This document shows, in pieces, positions 19,217 to 27,681 of a DNA stretch of 64,000 bases. Source of the DNA: Gammaproteobacteria bacterium. Lineage in GTDB: Bacteria > Pseudomonadota > Gammaproteobacteria > CAISUE01. Position numbers and translations under genes: made by a program. Within the stretch, counting starts at the first letter, position 1. Each line of letters opens with the position of its first letter. Where the stretch lies: the NCBI GenBank assembly GCA_021156105.1, contig JAJNBD010000011.1, positions 1 to 64,000 of the forward strand, given 5' to 3'. The notes under the pieces were generated by a model. That model was not told the DNA's origin. It saw only the letters and a program-made list of their open reading frames with translations, and searched no databases.

Positions 19217-19326
19217 GGTAAGTTTTTATCTGATCAGCATATATATTCATCACTGTTTTGAAGTTCTGGCTAGGCATAAACGAAATCCAACGATAGCCTT
19301 TCCTGAACTTCAAAAGTCAGTTAACC

Positions 19327-19716
19327 TTAACTATGGAAATCTGATTGTTTAGGCAAAATTTTTACAGGGCAACGATAAGCTTCCCCAGTGGTAAATTGCT
19401 GATTTAACGTTGCCGGTTGGCCTTCTTTGTTTTTACTATAACTTTCTGTTTCGTGTGTTACTGCAATAAGGTTCGCGCCTAATTTTTGCGCTTGATTTTT
19501 TAATTCAATGACTTCACGTTTATCCATGTCATCATCAGAAGCATAAGCATAAGTCACACCATTGATATCATCGCTACGCAGTGAACCTAAATATTGGCAA
19601 GCGCTCGGAGCTGCTTGCTTGGTAATCACAATTTTGTCTGCGCCAGGATTAATGCTTGTCAATGAAGTACAACCAGTTAACCCCGCCAATAAAGTTAAAA
19701 GCAATGTTCTTCTCAT
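19327..19716 (-). CDS. Small lipoprotein (DUF4156-like)
   Basis: 129 aa with a lipoprotein signal: hydrophobic core and lipobox LTGC with acylated Cys at 16. The mature part reads CQYLGSL, then a helix with LKNQAQKLGANLIAVTH, the typical DUF4156-type pattern of small periplasmic lipoproteins. Function unknown. Single gene. Confidence 0.8.
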   Translation of the reverse strand: MRRTLLLTLLAGLTGCTSLTSINPGADKIVITKQAAPSACQYLGSLRSDDINGVTYAYASDDDMDKREVIELKNQAQKLGANLIAVTHETESYSKNKEGQPATLNQQFTTGEAYRCPVKILPKQSDFHS

Positions 19717-19900
19717 CGTTTTTTCTTTCTGAATATACTTTAAAAGTTGATGACATCATAGAGTCTTTAGCATAATTAATCAAGTCGATAAATAAATATG
19801 AAAATTTAATAACATAATGGCGGCTTGTATCTAAAAACGCTTCAGCTTTCTTTTCTATGCTAAAGCGATATAATAGCCAATCCTAAGACGAGAATGTTTT

Positions 19901-20128
19901 ATGTTTATTGAGAAAAAACAACGAAGTTTTCTTAAGGCGCTAAGTTGGCGGGTATTAGCTACGCTCACTACTTTTATTATTTCTTTTTTTATTACTGGCA
20001 GCATACTTTTTGCTTCCTCAATTAGCGTGATAGAATTTTTTGGCAAAATGCTACTTTACTATATCCATGAAAGAGCATGGGAAAAAGTTGCTTATGGCAA
20101 AGTGGCTTCAGAGAACGTTATAGGTTAA
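19901..20128 (+). CDS. DUF2061 family membrane protein
   Basis: 75 aa. The sequence runs SFLKALSWRVLATLTT at the N-terminus, two hydrophobic segments (about 17-34 and 39-53), then YYIHERAWEKVAYGK, which is the DUF2061 signature. This family is often found near PAPS/sulfur-assimilation or sulfotransferase-type genes, and the sulfate-activation cluster starts about 1 kb downstream. The biochemical function is unknown. Confidence 0.85.
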   Translation: MFIEKKQRSFLKALSWRVLATLTTFIISFFITGSILFASSISVIEFFGKMLLYYIHERAWEKVAYGKVASENVIG

Positions 20129-20176
20129 AGTGATAGATTAATCTCATTTAGAGAAATCGCTTATCAATCAAGAAAG

Positions 20177-20212
20177 AATTGCCTATTAAGAACGGCTCCT
20201 TAATAGGCAATT
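20177..20212. terminator. Bidirectional terminator hairpin
   Basis: AATTGCCTATTAAG and CTTAATAGGCAATT form a perfect 14-bp stem with an 8-base loop. It sits between the DUF2061 gene and the convergent secreted-protein gene. Confidence 0.82.
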
Positions 20213-20267
20213 AAGTTTTAAAGTTTAGTTTGTATACCACAAACCCATGCTTTTAAAAGCACGACTT

Positions 20268-20786
20268 TTATTTTTCAAAGACAAGTACATCAGAGGCTTC
20301 ATTTGGTTCCAAGCCCCACGCCTTTAGTTTATCTTTAACATCAAAAGCCTCTTCGGAAGTAAGAAAAATTTTTACTTTAGCCTTTCTAGCCTTATCAATC
20401 GCCTTTCTAAAAGCAGCTTCATCTTTGCTTTTTAAAAGCGTTTCTTTGAGATTGGAAGAAAAGTTTTCTTTATCTTTAAAGGCCATTAAACTCTTAGTGC
20501 TTGGCTTCCATACTGCAGATGTCAATGAAGGTCCTACTGGGCTATTAAGGGGCTCGCACTGCACTATGCACACTTTCTGACCAGTATTATTTGTTGCGGT
20601 ATTAAATCCACAGCCAGTATTAAGACACTTCTTCTCAACAACTTTACCATTGATAGAACAGGCAGAGAGATGTGAAGGTTGATGGCATTGTAGATTAGTA
20701 GCTGCATTAGCCAATCTACCCGCACCTAATAAACACACAAGTAGTAAAAGATTTGTCCGTGATTGTTGCATAATTTGGTTTTCCAT
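20268..20786 (-). CDS. Secreted Cys-rich protein, divergent member of the downstream paralog family
   Basis: 172 aa with a Sec signal peptide (core LLLLVCLLGAG, cleavage near ANA, residue ~29; the Met at 6 is an alternative start). The mature N-terminal half has 7 Cys (for example CSING, KKCLNTGC, CIVQCEP). The C-terminal half (about 118-172) reads LLKSKDEAAFRKAIDKARK then IFLTSEEAFDVKDKLKAWG. The same order LL..-F...-A.KA...I.LT...Y/F recurs in the three tandem proteins at 22.4-24.8 kb, so I place it in the same family. It is divergent to the sulfotransferase gene. Function unknown. Confidence 0.7.
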   Translation of the reverse strand: MENQIMQQSRTNLLLLVCLLGAGRLANAATNLQCHQPSHLSACSINGKVVEKKCLNTGCGFNTATNNTGQKVCIVQCEPLNSPVGPSLTSAVWKPSTKSLMAFKDKENFSSNLKETLLKSKDEAAFRKAIDKARKAKVKIFLTSEEAFDVKDKLKAWGLEPNEASDVLVFEK

Positions 20787-20854
20787 TTACTAATAGGTAA
20801 GAACAAATTTAACGGATTTAATAAGAAAAATCAAGAAAAATTTACGGATGCAGC

Positions 20855-20871
20855 AAACATTAATAATGTTT
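20855..20871. promoter_or_regulatory. Palindrome in the divergent promoter region
   Basis: AAACATTA-A-TAATGTTT is a perfect 8-1-8 inverted repeat in the ~185-base gap between the divergent secreted-protein and sulfotransferase genes. An operator for a dimeric regulator is plausible, but AT-rich palindromes also arise by chance. Confidence 0.35.
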
Positions 20872-20971
20872 AATAAAATCCTCAATAGCACAATATATAT
20901 TTTTCTGCCTTGACAAAGAAATCTTTTATCGCCATTATTCTTGCTTCAATTTTGAGTATCTACAGGCGTTT

Positions 20972-22369
20972 ATGGACACTTCTACTGTTAAATTAAAACC
21001 GATGATTTTTATTATGTCTCCGCCGCATTCAGGCTCTACTTTGCTGCGGAACATGTTGGCACAACATCCTAAACTTTTTAGCCCGCCAGAACTTTATCTT
21101 TTATCATTCACCACCATGGGGGAGCGGCATAAAGCTTTTTGGGATCGGATTTGGTTATTAAAAGGTTTAATTCAAACTTTCCAAGAAATTTATGACATTG
21201 ATTACGACACAGCCGCTGCCATGATTAAACAAATGGAGGAACAAGATCTTCCTACGGTATTAGTCTACGCAATGATTCAAGCCAAAATTGGCGATCGTAT
21301 TTTAGTGGATAAATCACCAATGAATGCTGGGGATTTTACGAATCTTGCCGTAACCATGGAAGCTTTTAATCGCCCTTTATTGATTCATTTATATCGCCAT
21401 CCTTTATCGGGTATTAATACTTACATGCGTCGACCAGACCAAATCCAAAAATTGAGTAAACCTGAAGAAGAAGTCACGCATGATGAATGGTGTGCTATTC
21501 AGCGGGCAGGGGAGAATACCTGGCTAGGCTCGCATATTTCTATGTTAGTCTTTAAGCAACACCACCCAGAACATTATTACCCAATGCAATATGAAGCTTT
21601 GGTCAAGCATCCTGAAAAAAGCATGGAAGATTTTTGTAAATTTGCTGGCTTAGATTTTGATGTCAAAATGCTAAATCCTTATGGCAATGTGGATCGAGCT
21701 AAAATGCAGCGTGCAACGCCTAAAGAATTCCCGATGGGGGACCCCGATTTTTATAAACATGAATCGGTCGATGCAGATTTAGCCAATCGTTGGAAAGAAG
21801 TCAATCTCCCTCAGGCAGTTGATAAATCTACCCAAATGCTTGCGGGCTATTTTGGCTATCATTTTCCTAAAAATTATGTACGCCATACAGATCACATGTT
21901 GAAGCGTTTAAGCAAACAAAAAGAAATTGAAACCGGCGTGAAAATTAAGCCGCCTAAACTAAAATATTACCCTGTTAAAGTTGGGGAAAAAACTGTTCAA
22001 GTTCCTGCATTTTCTGCTAAAGAAGCTAAAATACTACTAACCAGTATGTTACAAGATGCAACAAAATTATCAGAAGAAAAAGCACTGTTAGAAATGTTAG
22101 GCAGCCTGCGCAAAAAAGCAGCATTAAAACAATTTAAATTAGCACGCGAAGCAAAAGTGGATCAAATACCAGACATTGAAACAGAAAATGCTAGCGTTAA
22201 GCGCTATCAAACCCTAGTGCAAGGGCAAACGCTTTGCGTACAAGGTTTAGATCAATCTGGCCAAGTTGTCGCACAAAGAACCTTGCATGGTGGAAAGCCC
22301 ATCATATCATTGCCAGCACAAAATGCTGAGGGAGTTTCTCCTTTGACAATGATCATGAGAAATGGCTAG
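20972..22369 (+). CDS. Stand-alone sulfotransferase (PKS/CurM-type, Sulfotransfer_3-like)
   Basis: 465 aa. The 5'-phosphosulfate loop is MSPPHSGSTLLR (15-26). LFSPPELYLLSF just after it is typical of sulfotransferase domains found in polyketide synthases (CurM type). The 3'-phosphate motif LYRHPLSGINTYMRR lies at about 139-153. The family moves a sulfo group from PAPS to a hydroxyl. The sulfotransferase part ends around residue 300. The C-terminal ~165 residues are an unassigned charged/helical extension. No signal peptide, so cytoplasmic. It heads a block of secreted paralogs followed by the PAPS-making genes. Its 3' end has been copied twice downstream. Confidence 0.85.
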   Translation: MDTSTVKLKPMIFIMSPPHSGSTLLRNMLAQHPKLFSPPELYLLSFTTMGERHKAFWDRIWLLKGLIQTFQEIYDIDYDTAAAMIKQMEEQDLPTVLVYAMIQAKIGDRILVDKSPMNAGDFTNLAVTMEAFNRPLLIHLYRHPLSGINTYMRRPDQIQKLSKPEEEVTHDEWCAIQRAGENTWLGSHISMLVFKQHHPEHYYPMQYEALVKHPEKSMEDFCKFAGLDFDVKMLNPYGNVDRAKMQRATPKEFPMGDPDFYKHESVDADLANRWKEVNLPQAVDKSTQMLAGYFGYHFPKNYVRHTDHMLKRLSKQKEIETGVKIKPPKLKYYPVKVGEKTVQVPAFSAKEAKILLTSMLQDATKLSEEKALLEMLGSLRKKAALKQFKLAREAKVDQIPDIETENASVKRYQTLVQGQTLCVQGLDQSGQVVAQRTLHGGKPIISLPAQNAEGVSPLTMIMRNG

Positions 22370-22447
22370 CCAAGATAAAAAGGCTAGTTTAATTAAGAAG
22401 CTTTTGTTAAACTTAATGCTGTTAACAGATACGTAAGGATGGTGTTT

Positions 22448-23014
22448 ATGGAAAAATCAACTGGGATTAAAATCAGTAGCGTGTTCTTAACTGCTTTGGC
22501 ATTATTGAATTTTAGAGCAGCAGTTGCTAACAGCGTTATCTGTCCCCAGTCATATACTGGTACCTCATGCAAGAGGTATTGTAGTTCTCATATTCAGGGA
22601 CATGCTACCAATATCCAACTGTTTGTTCAAAATCATGGTGGGTACGGGTGCCATTATTCTCTTGTGCCGTCTCCTAGTGGAGCGACTGCAATGTCTAACA
22701 CAAACCATCCTTGGCAAGGCAAAAGGCCAGTCAGTGCCTCTGTGTCGCCGGTGGCAAAAAAGCTTCTTGCAGCAAGGGACCGAGGAGAGTTTATCGCCAA
22801 GTTAGAAGATGCAGAGAAAGCAGGTGGGATACAGCTAACAGAAGCTAGGTATGACCAATTAAAAGCTAAATCCACCAAGTTTAAAATGATCCTTCCTAAA
22901 GCTACTTGGATGATGATAAAAAACCAGCGCATGGCCGTAATCACCGCAGACGCAATCCGAACTTCTCTTACTTCTGACCATAGTAGAGAGGCCGACTATC
23001 AAGAAAAAAGATAA
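22448..23014 (+). CDS. Secreted Cys-containing paralog 1
   Basis: 188 aa from the ATG at 22448; an in-frame ATG at 22439 touches the SD (TAAGGA), so the second is better placed. Signal peptide about 27 residues (SSVFLTALALLNF, cleavage near AVA). The mature N-terminal part carries 4 Cys (CPQSY, TSCKRYC, GCHYS). The conserved C-terminal part runs SPVAKKLLAARDRGEF, then LEDAEKAGGIQLTEARYDQL, and ends in a charged tail with READYQEKR. First of three tandem copies; the signal region is almost identical in all. No known family. Confidence 0.75.
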   Translation: MEKSTGIKISSVFLTALALLNFRAAVANSVICPQSYTGTSCKRYCSSHIQGHATNIQLFVQNHGGYGCHYSLVPSPSGATAMSNTNHPWQGKRPVSASVSPVAKKLLAARDRGEFIAKLEDAEKAGGIQLTEARYDQLKAKSTKFKMILPKATWMMIKNQRMAVITADAIRTSLTSDHSREADYQEKR

Positions 23015-23293
23015 CCTAGCGCTGCTATCTTTAAAGGTTAAAATTTTTTTATTTAACGATAGCAGGCTTCCGCTTCAAATTTTAATCATCATAGAAAATT
23101 CAGCATCGAACACTTTTTGGTCTTGCTTAACCATCAAACATTTTATGGCAAACCGCTCATACCATTATCAGCACAAGGCAAAGAAGGTCTTTCTCCTTTG
23201 GCCATGATTATGAAAAATGGCTAGCCAAAGTAAAAAGACTAGTTTAATTAAGAAGCTTTTGTTAAACTTAATGCTGTTAACAGATACATAAGG
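23015..23293. repeat. Duplicated spacer, copy 1
   Basis: Spacer between paralogs 1 and 2. From about 23080 it matches the sequence before cysD (ATCATCATAGAAAATTCAGC, also near 24905). From 23138 it matches the sulfotransferase 3' end and its following promoter/SD region up to 23302. Confidence 0.8.
23138..23224 (+). pseudogene. Sulfotransferase C-terminal remnant 1
   Basis: 28 codons plus TAG can be read that match the last residues of the sulfotransferase at 20972-22369. TFYGKPLIPLSAQ corresponds to TLHGGKPIISLPAQ, then EGLSPLAMIMKNG to EGVSPLTMIMRNG. No start codon or upstream domain. It is a fragment carried along when the paralog unit was duplicated. Confidence 0.88.
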
Positions 23294-23302
23294 ATGGTGT
23301 TT

Positions 23303-23857
23303 ATGGAAAAATCAACTGGGATTAAAATCAGTAGCGTGTTCTTAACTGCTTTGGCATTATTGAATTTTAGAGCAGCAGTTGCTGGGACTGTCTCATGTCC
23401 ATATGAAGGTTATCAAGCCTGCTTAAACTATTGCCAAGAAAAAGGTGAGAAGGTAGTAAGTCGTCAGTCTGGTGTCACTTACTATTCTTGTCAAAATAAT
23501 ATTGATGGAGCACCTGCTCCAACGGCAAACCAAAAGCAAGTTTGGCAAACCCAAAAAGTCCGTGCTGCTAGGTCGCCAATAGTGCAAAATCTCCTTAGGA
23601 CAAATAACCGAGAAGATTTTATTACTAATTTGAAAAATGCGGAGAAAAATGCAGAAAAAACCGGTGAAATAGTAGTAACAGAAAACACATACAATCAATT
23701 AAAAGCTAGATTTCCTAAGTTTTATATGACACCTCCTAAAGCTAATTTGGTGACGATTAACGGTCAGCGCTCCGCCGTAATATCAAAGGATGAGATCCGA
23801 GTCTCTCTTGCTTCTGCCTATAGTCGTAGCAACACCGAGCGTAAAGAAGAAAGATGA
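23303..23857 (+). CDS. Secreted Cys-containing paralog 2
   Basis: 184 aa from the ATG at 23303, chosen as for paralog 1. The signal peptide is identical to paralog 1. The mature N-terminal part has 4 Cys (CPYEGYQACLNYC, YYSCQ) and differs strongly from the other copies. The C-terminal part is conserved (SPIVQNLLRTNNREDF, LTEN-like VTENTYNQLKAR) and ends in a charged tail (SRSNTERKEER). The contrast of fixed signal, variable Cys region and conserved C-terminal region suggests diversifying exposed proteins. Function unknown. Confidence 0.75.
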   Translation: MEKSTGIKISSVFLTALALLNFRAAVAGTVSCPYEGYQACLNYCQEKGEKVVSRQSGVTYYSCQNNIDGAPAPTANQKQVWQTQKVRAARSPIVQNLLRTNNREDFITNLKNAEKNAEKTGEIVVTENTYNQLKARFPKFYMTPPKANLVTINGQRSAVISKDEIRVSLASAYSRSNTERKEER

Positions 23858-24262
23858 CCCTAGCTCTGCATGGTTTTTAACTCAAAGTCTTCAGCGGATA
23901 ATTTAACGCTCTGCCTTGAATAAAAAACCACCGCAGGGTGGGGGAAGCGCCTACCAAGGGGGCTTGCAGTCACCTTGGTGCGCGGGTTGCTAGCGCTCCG
24001 TCCATTTTTCCGATTTCTTTTCCGCTGTTAACCATTAAAGAAAACCCAGCATTAAAAACGTTTTAGTCTTGCACTTGATAAGTTCTCCTGTAAGCTTAAC
24101 CATCAAACATTTTATGGCAAACCTCTCATGTTATTGCCAACACAAGGCGAAGAAGGCTTTTCTTCTTTGACAATGATTATGAGAAATCGCTAGCCAAAGT
24201 AAAAAGGCTAGTTTAATCAAGAAGCTTTTGTTAAACTTAATGCTGTTAACAGATACGTAAGG
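23858..24262. repeat. Duplicated spacer, copy 2, with GC-rich insert
   Basis: About 400 bases. The part from about 24040 repeats the pre-cysD and sulfotransferase-tail sequence. The part at about 23925-24005 is GC-rich (ACCGCAGGGTGGGGGAAGCG, then CTTGGTGCGCGGGTTGCTAG) and has no counterpart in the other two spacers. No frame or known RNA was recognised in it. Confidence 0.6.
24107..24193 (+). pseudogene. Sulfotransferase C-terminal remnant 2
   Basis: A second 28-codon fragment ending in TAG: TFYGKPLMLLPTQ then EEGFSSLTMIMRNR, matching the end of the sulfotransferase and remnant 1. It again sits just before the conserved promoter and SD of the next paralog. Confidence 0.88.
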
Positions 24263-24271
24263 ATGGTGTTT

Positions 24272-24826
24272 ATGGAAAAATCAAATGAGATTAAAATCAG
24301 TAGCGTTTTCTTAACTGCTTTAGTTTTAGTAAGTTTTAGAACAGCTGCGGCGTCGCAATCAGTAGTAAAGTGTTATAAGCCTCAAACTTCCTATTACGCT
24401 TGTCCGGGGTCGTCAGATATAAGTGCTGGCCCCTGGTGTGATCCTCATCCTACAGCTTCCGGAGAATACTCTTGTAATCGACTCAAGTATCTGGCAGCGC
24501 ATCCTTGGCTTGCAGATCCAAGCAAAAAAAAACATATTAGGCTTAGCACTACTTCCTCTGTGTCGCCGCTAGTAAAGAAACTTCTTGCAGAAACTAAGCG
24601 AGAGGACTTTATTGCTGTGTTCGAAGAGGCTGGAAAAGCTGGTGGGGTAATAGTAAACCAAGTATCATATCCCCAGCTAACTGCGAAGGCTAATAGTTTT
24701 GGAATTAAACTTTTCGCAGTGCCAGTAAGCAAAGATTTGTATAAGATAGGGATAAAGTCAGACACAGCCAAAGTTTCTGATTCTTCTGATCATGGCCGTA
24801 TCGATAGCGATAGGATAGAAAGATAA
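24272..24826 (+). CDS. Secreted Cys-containing paralog 3
   Basis: 184 aa from the ATG at 24272. Signal peptide slightly diverged from paralogs 1 and 2 (EIKISSVFLTALVLVSF). The mature N-terminal part has 4 Cys (KCYKPQ, YYACPG, PWCDP, YSCNR). The C-terminal part has SPLVKKLLAETKREDF and AGKAGGVIVNQVSYPQL, with a charged end (DHGRIDSDRIER). The last copy before cysD and the most diverged of the three. No recognised family. Confidence 0.74.
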   Translation: MEKSNEIKISSVFLTALVLVSFRTAAASQSVVKCYKPQTSYYACPGSSDISAGPWCDPHPTASGEYSCNRLKYLAAHPWLADPSKKKHIRLSTTSSVSPLVKKLLAETKREDFIAVFEEAGKAGGVIVNQVSYPQLTAKANSFGIKLFAVPVSKDLYKIGIKSDTAKVSDSSDHGRIDSDRIER

Positions 24827-25006
24827 TCTTATGTATCCGTAGCTCTGCGACTACTAAAAATTAATTTTTTTTACTTGGCAGCCGCAGGCTTCCGCTTTAA
24901 ATTTTGATCATCATAGAAAATTCAGCATTAAACACTTTTGGTGTCTTGCGCTTGATAAATTATCCGGTAAACTTAACGATCAATTATTTTTTAATGGAGC
25001 CTAACG

Positions 25007-25888
25007 TTGGACCATTTAACGGAATTAGAAAATCGCAGTATTTATATTCTGCGCGAAGCTTATAGTCAATTTAAAAACCTTTGCATGCTTTGGTCAATTG
25101 GCAAAGATAGTACGGTTTTATTATGGCTTGCCAGAAAAGCTTTTTTTGGCCACATTCCTTTTCCGCTGGTACACATTGATACCGCCTACAAAATCCCTGA
25201 AATGATTGAGTACCGAGACCGCTTGGCCAAGGCATGGGGTTTGAATATGATTTATGGCCAAAACGAACTAGCTTTGCAAGAAAAGAATACTTTTCCTGAT
25301 GGAAAAATTGATAGAATCAATTGCTGCCGCTTATTAAAAACAGAAGCATTAAAGCAAACACTGAGTGGTGAAGGAAAACGTTATCGATTAAATCATGCAA
25401 CAGGGCAATACGAAGTTGATACTAACAATGAACCTTATACAGGCGTGATTGTGGGCGTGCGCTCAGACGAAGAAGGCAGCCGTTCTAAAGAAAGATACTT
25501 TTCTCCTCGCGATAAAAATAACGATTGGCATATTGGGGATCAGCCACCTGAATTTTGGAACCAATTCAAAACCGATTTTGCACCGGGCACGCATGTTCGG
25601 GTCCACCCTTTGCTGGATTGGACAGAATTAAATATTTGGGAATATATTCAGCGTGAACAAATTCCTACTGTTTCTTTATATTATGATCAAGGCGAAACCA
25701 AACGTTATCGCTCTTTAGGCTGCTGGCCATGTACCAAGCCTGTGGAATCCATCTCTAAAAATGTTGCAGAAATTATTTTAGAATTAAAAAGCGGCCAATT
25801 TGCTAATATTGCAGAAAGAGCAGGGCGCGCACAAGATAAAGAAGACGGTGGTGGGCTGGAAACCCTGCGCAAAGAAGGATACATGTGA
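25007..25888 (+). CDS. cysD: Sulfate adenylyltransferase subunit 2 (ATP sulfurylase small subunit)
   Basis: 293 aa starting at TTG, with GGAG well placed upstream. The PP-loop motif [14 protein letters not shown] lies at about 28-41, then [15 protein letters not shown] and [14 protein letters not shown] near the C-terminus, all conserved in CysD. With CysN it makes APS from ATP and sulfate. The length is normal. Its stop overlaps the start of cysN, so the two are translationally coupled. Its promoter region is the ancestor of the repeated spacers upstream. Confidence 0.96.
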   Translation: MDHLTELENRSIYILREAYSQFKNLCMLWSIGKDSTVLLWLARKAFFGHIPFPLVHIDTAYKIPEMIEYRDRLAKAWGLNMIYGQNELALQEKNTFPDGKIDRINCCRLLKTEALKQTLSGEGKRYRLNHATGQYEVDTNNEPYTGVIVGVRSDEEGSRSKERYFSPRDKNNDWHIGDQPPEFWNQFKTDFAPGTHVRVHPLLDWTELNIWEYIQREQIPTVSLYYDQGETKRYRSLGCWPCTKPVESISKNVAEIILELKSGQFANIAERAGRAQDKEDGGGLETLRKEGYM

Positions 25889-27678
25889 TGCAAGAGGAAT
25901 TAATGAATATCGTGGTAGTAGGTCACGTAGATCATGGCAAGAGCACAATTATTGGTCGTTTGCTCGCCGACACGCATAGCTTGCCCCAAGGAAAATTAGA
26001 ACAAGTTAAAGCAAATTGTGAGCGAAACTCCAAACCTTTTGAATATGCTTTTTTGCTTGACGCCTTAAAAGATGAACAAGCACAAGGTATTACCATTGAC
26101 CTTGCTCGCTGCTTTTTTAAAACTTCCCAAAGAAAATATTTAATTTTAGATGCGCCAGGTCATAGCGAATTTTTAAAGAATATGATTACGGGTGCCGCCC
26201 ATGCAGAAGCAGCTTTATTAGTGATTGACGCTAATGAAGGGATTCAAGAAAACTCTAAACGCCATGCTTATATGCTATCAATGTTGGGTATAAAGCAGCT
26301 TTTAGTCGTCGTGAATAAAATGGATTTAATCCAATATAGCCAAGAAAAATTTAATCGAATTGTTGCCGATTATCGATTATTTTTAAATCACATTGGCTTA
26401 ACGCCTGTTAATTTTATCCCTGTTAGTGGCATGCAAGGCGATTCCATTGTTGCTTTATCTAAAAATATTCCTTGGTATCAACAACAAACTGTTTTAGAAA
26501 CTATCGATAGCTTTCAAAAATCGCAACCCCTAACGCAAAAAGCTTTTCGCATGCCGGTGCAAGATATTTATAAATTTACGAAAAAGCAAGATGATCGGCG
26601 TATCGTTGCCGGCCGAATAGAATCTGGCCAAGTTAGCGTTGGCGATAAAGTAATTTTTTATCCTTCTGGCAAAATGAGCACGATAGCTTCGATTGAAGCT
26701 TTTAACGCACCTAAAAAGCTTCAATCGATTGAAGCGGGTTATTCCATAGGTTTTACGTTAGCAGAACAGATTTATATTAAGCGAGGGGATTTGCTCGTTA
26801 AAGAACATGAACAAAAGCCAGAGATTGCCTCAAGGATTCAAGTAAGCTTATTTTGGCTTGGCAAATCGCCTTTAGTGATGGGCAAAGAATATTATTTAAA
26901 ACTAGGCACAACAAAAGTCCGTGCGCATTTGGAAAAAGTCCTTCATGTTATGAATGCAGCTTCTCTTGAATCCAAAGCATCTACCACTGTCCAAAGTCAT
27001 GAGGTTGCAGTATGTCTTTTAAAACTGCACTCTCCAATTGCCTTTGACCGGCCTGAAAATAATGAACTGACCAGTCGATTTGTGCTTGTCGATAATTATG
27101 ATATTGCTGGTGGCGGCATTATTCAGCATGCATTAGAAGATAATACCGATTGGATGAGAGAAAAAATTCAAGAGCGCAATGCCAATTGGATAACCAGCGA
27201 TATTTCGCGCGAAGAGCGGGCAGAAAAATATGGGCAATATCCTTCATTAATTATTATTACGGGTCAGAAGGGGAGTGGTAGAAAAACTTTAGCTAAAAGC
27301 TTGGAGCGTGCTTTATTTGCTCAGGGCAAAAAAGTGTATTACTTAGGCATTGGCAATGTTATTTATGGTGTTGATGCGGATATTAAAAACACGGCACAAG
27401 AAACCCGCATTGAGCATTTAAGACGCTTTTCTGAAGTGTTAAATATTTTATTAGATGCTGGACAGATCGTCATCATTACCGCACTTAATTTGACACAAGA
27501 TGAAGTCAATTTTATTAAAGAAGCGACTTTATGTCAGCGCTTATTTAAAATTTGGATGGGTCAAGAAAAAACCACGGATATCCAAGAAAATCTATGGATA
27601 AAAGATAAGTTGATTAGCCCAGAGGAATTAGTCAATATTCAAATGTCGTTAAAAAATAAAATCAATGTAAGTGAGTAA
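25888..27678 (+). CDS. cysN: Sulfate adenylyltransferase subunit 1 with degenerate APS-kinase tail (CysNC-like)
   Basis: 596 aa from the ATG overlapping the cysD stop (GTG 25885 and ATG 25903 are alternatives). An EF-Tu-like GTPase domain: GHVDHGKST near 13-21, DAPGHSEF and NKMDL. Beta-barrel domains end near residue 420. The C-terminal ~170 residues resemble APS kinase, but the Walker A reads GQKGSGRKT, with Arg where the family has the essential Lys (GLSGAGKST in the separate CysC), and later APS-kinase motifs are eroded. I infer GTPase activity is kept and kinase activity lost. cysC follows 3 bases later. Confidence 0.93.
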   Translation: MQEELMNIVVVGHVDHGKSTIIGRLLADTHSLPQGKLEQVKANCERNSKPFEYAFLLDALKDEQAQGITIDLARCFFKTSQRKYLILDAPGHSEFLKNMITGAAHAEAALLVIDANEGIQENSKRHAYMLSMLGIKQLLVVVNKMDLIQYSQEKFNRIVADYRLFLNHIGLTPVNFIPVSGMQGDSIVALSKNIPWYQQQTVLETIDSFQKSQPLTQKAFRMPVQDIYKFTKKQDDRRIVAGRIESGQVSVGDKVIFYPSGKMSTIASIEAFNAPKKLQSIEAGYSIGFTLAEQIYIKRGDLLVKEHEQKPEIASRIQVSLFWLGKSPLVMGKEYYLKLGTTKVRAHLEKVLHVMNAASLESKASTTVQSHEVAVCLLKLHSPIAFDRPENNELTSRFVLVDNYDIAGGGIIQHALEDNTDWMREKIQERNANWITSDISREERAEKYGQYPSLIIITGQKGSGRKTLAKSLERALFAQGKKVYYLGIGNVIYGVDADIKNTAQETRIEHLRRFSEVLNILLDAGQIVIITALNLTQDEVNFIKEATLCQRLFKIWMGQEKTTDIQENLWIKDKLISPEELVNIQMSLKNKINVSE

Positions 27679-27681
27679 GCT

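Noticed and set aside
22448..24826. Nif11-type RiPP precursor reading of the secreted paralogs
   Set aside because: The C-terminal region weakly recalls Nif11 leaders, but a Sec signal peptide and Cys region come before it and no RiPP maturation enzyme is nearby.
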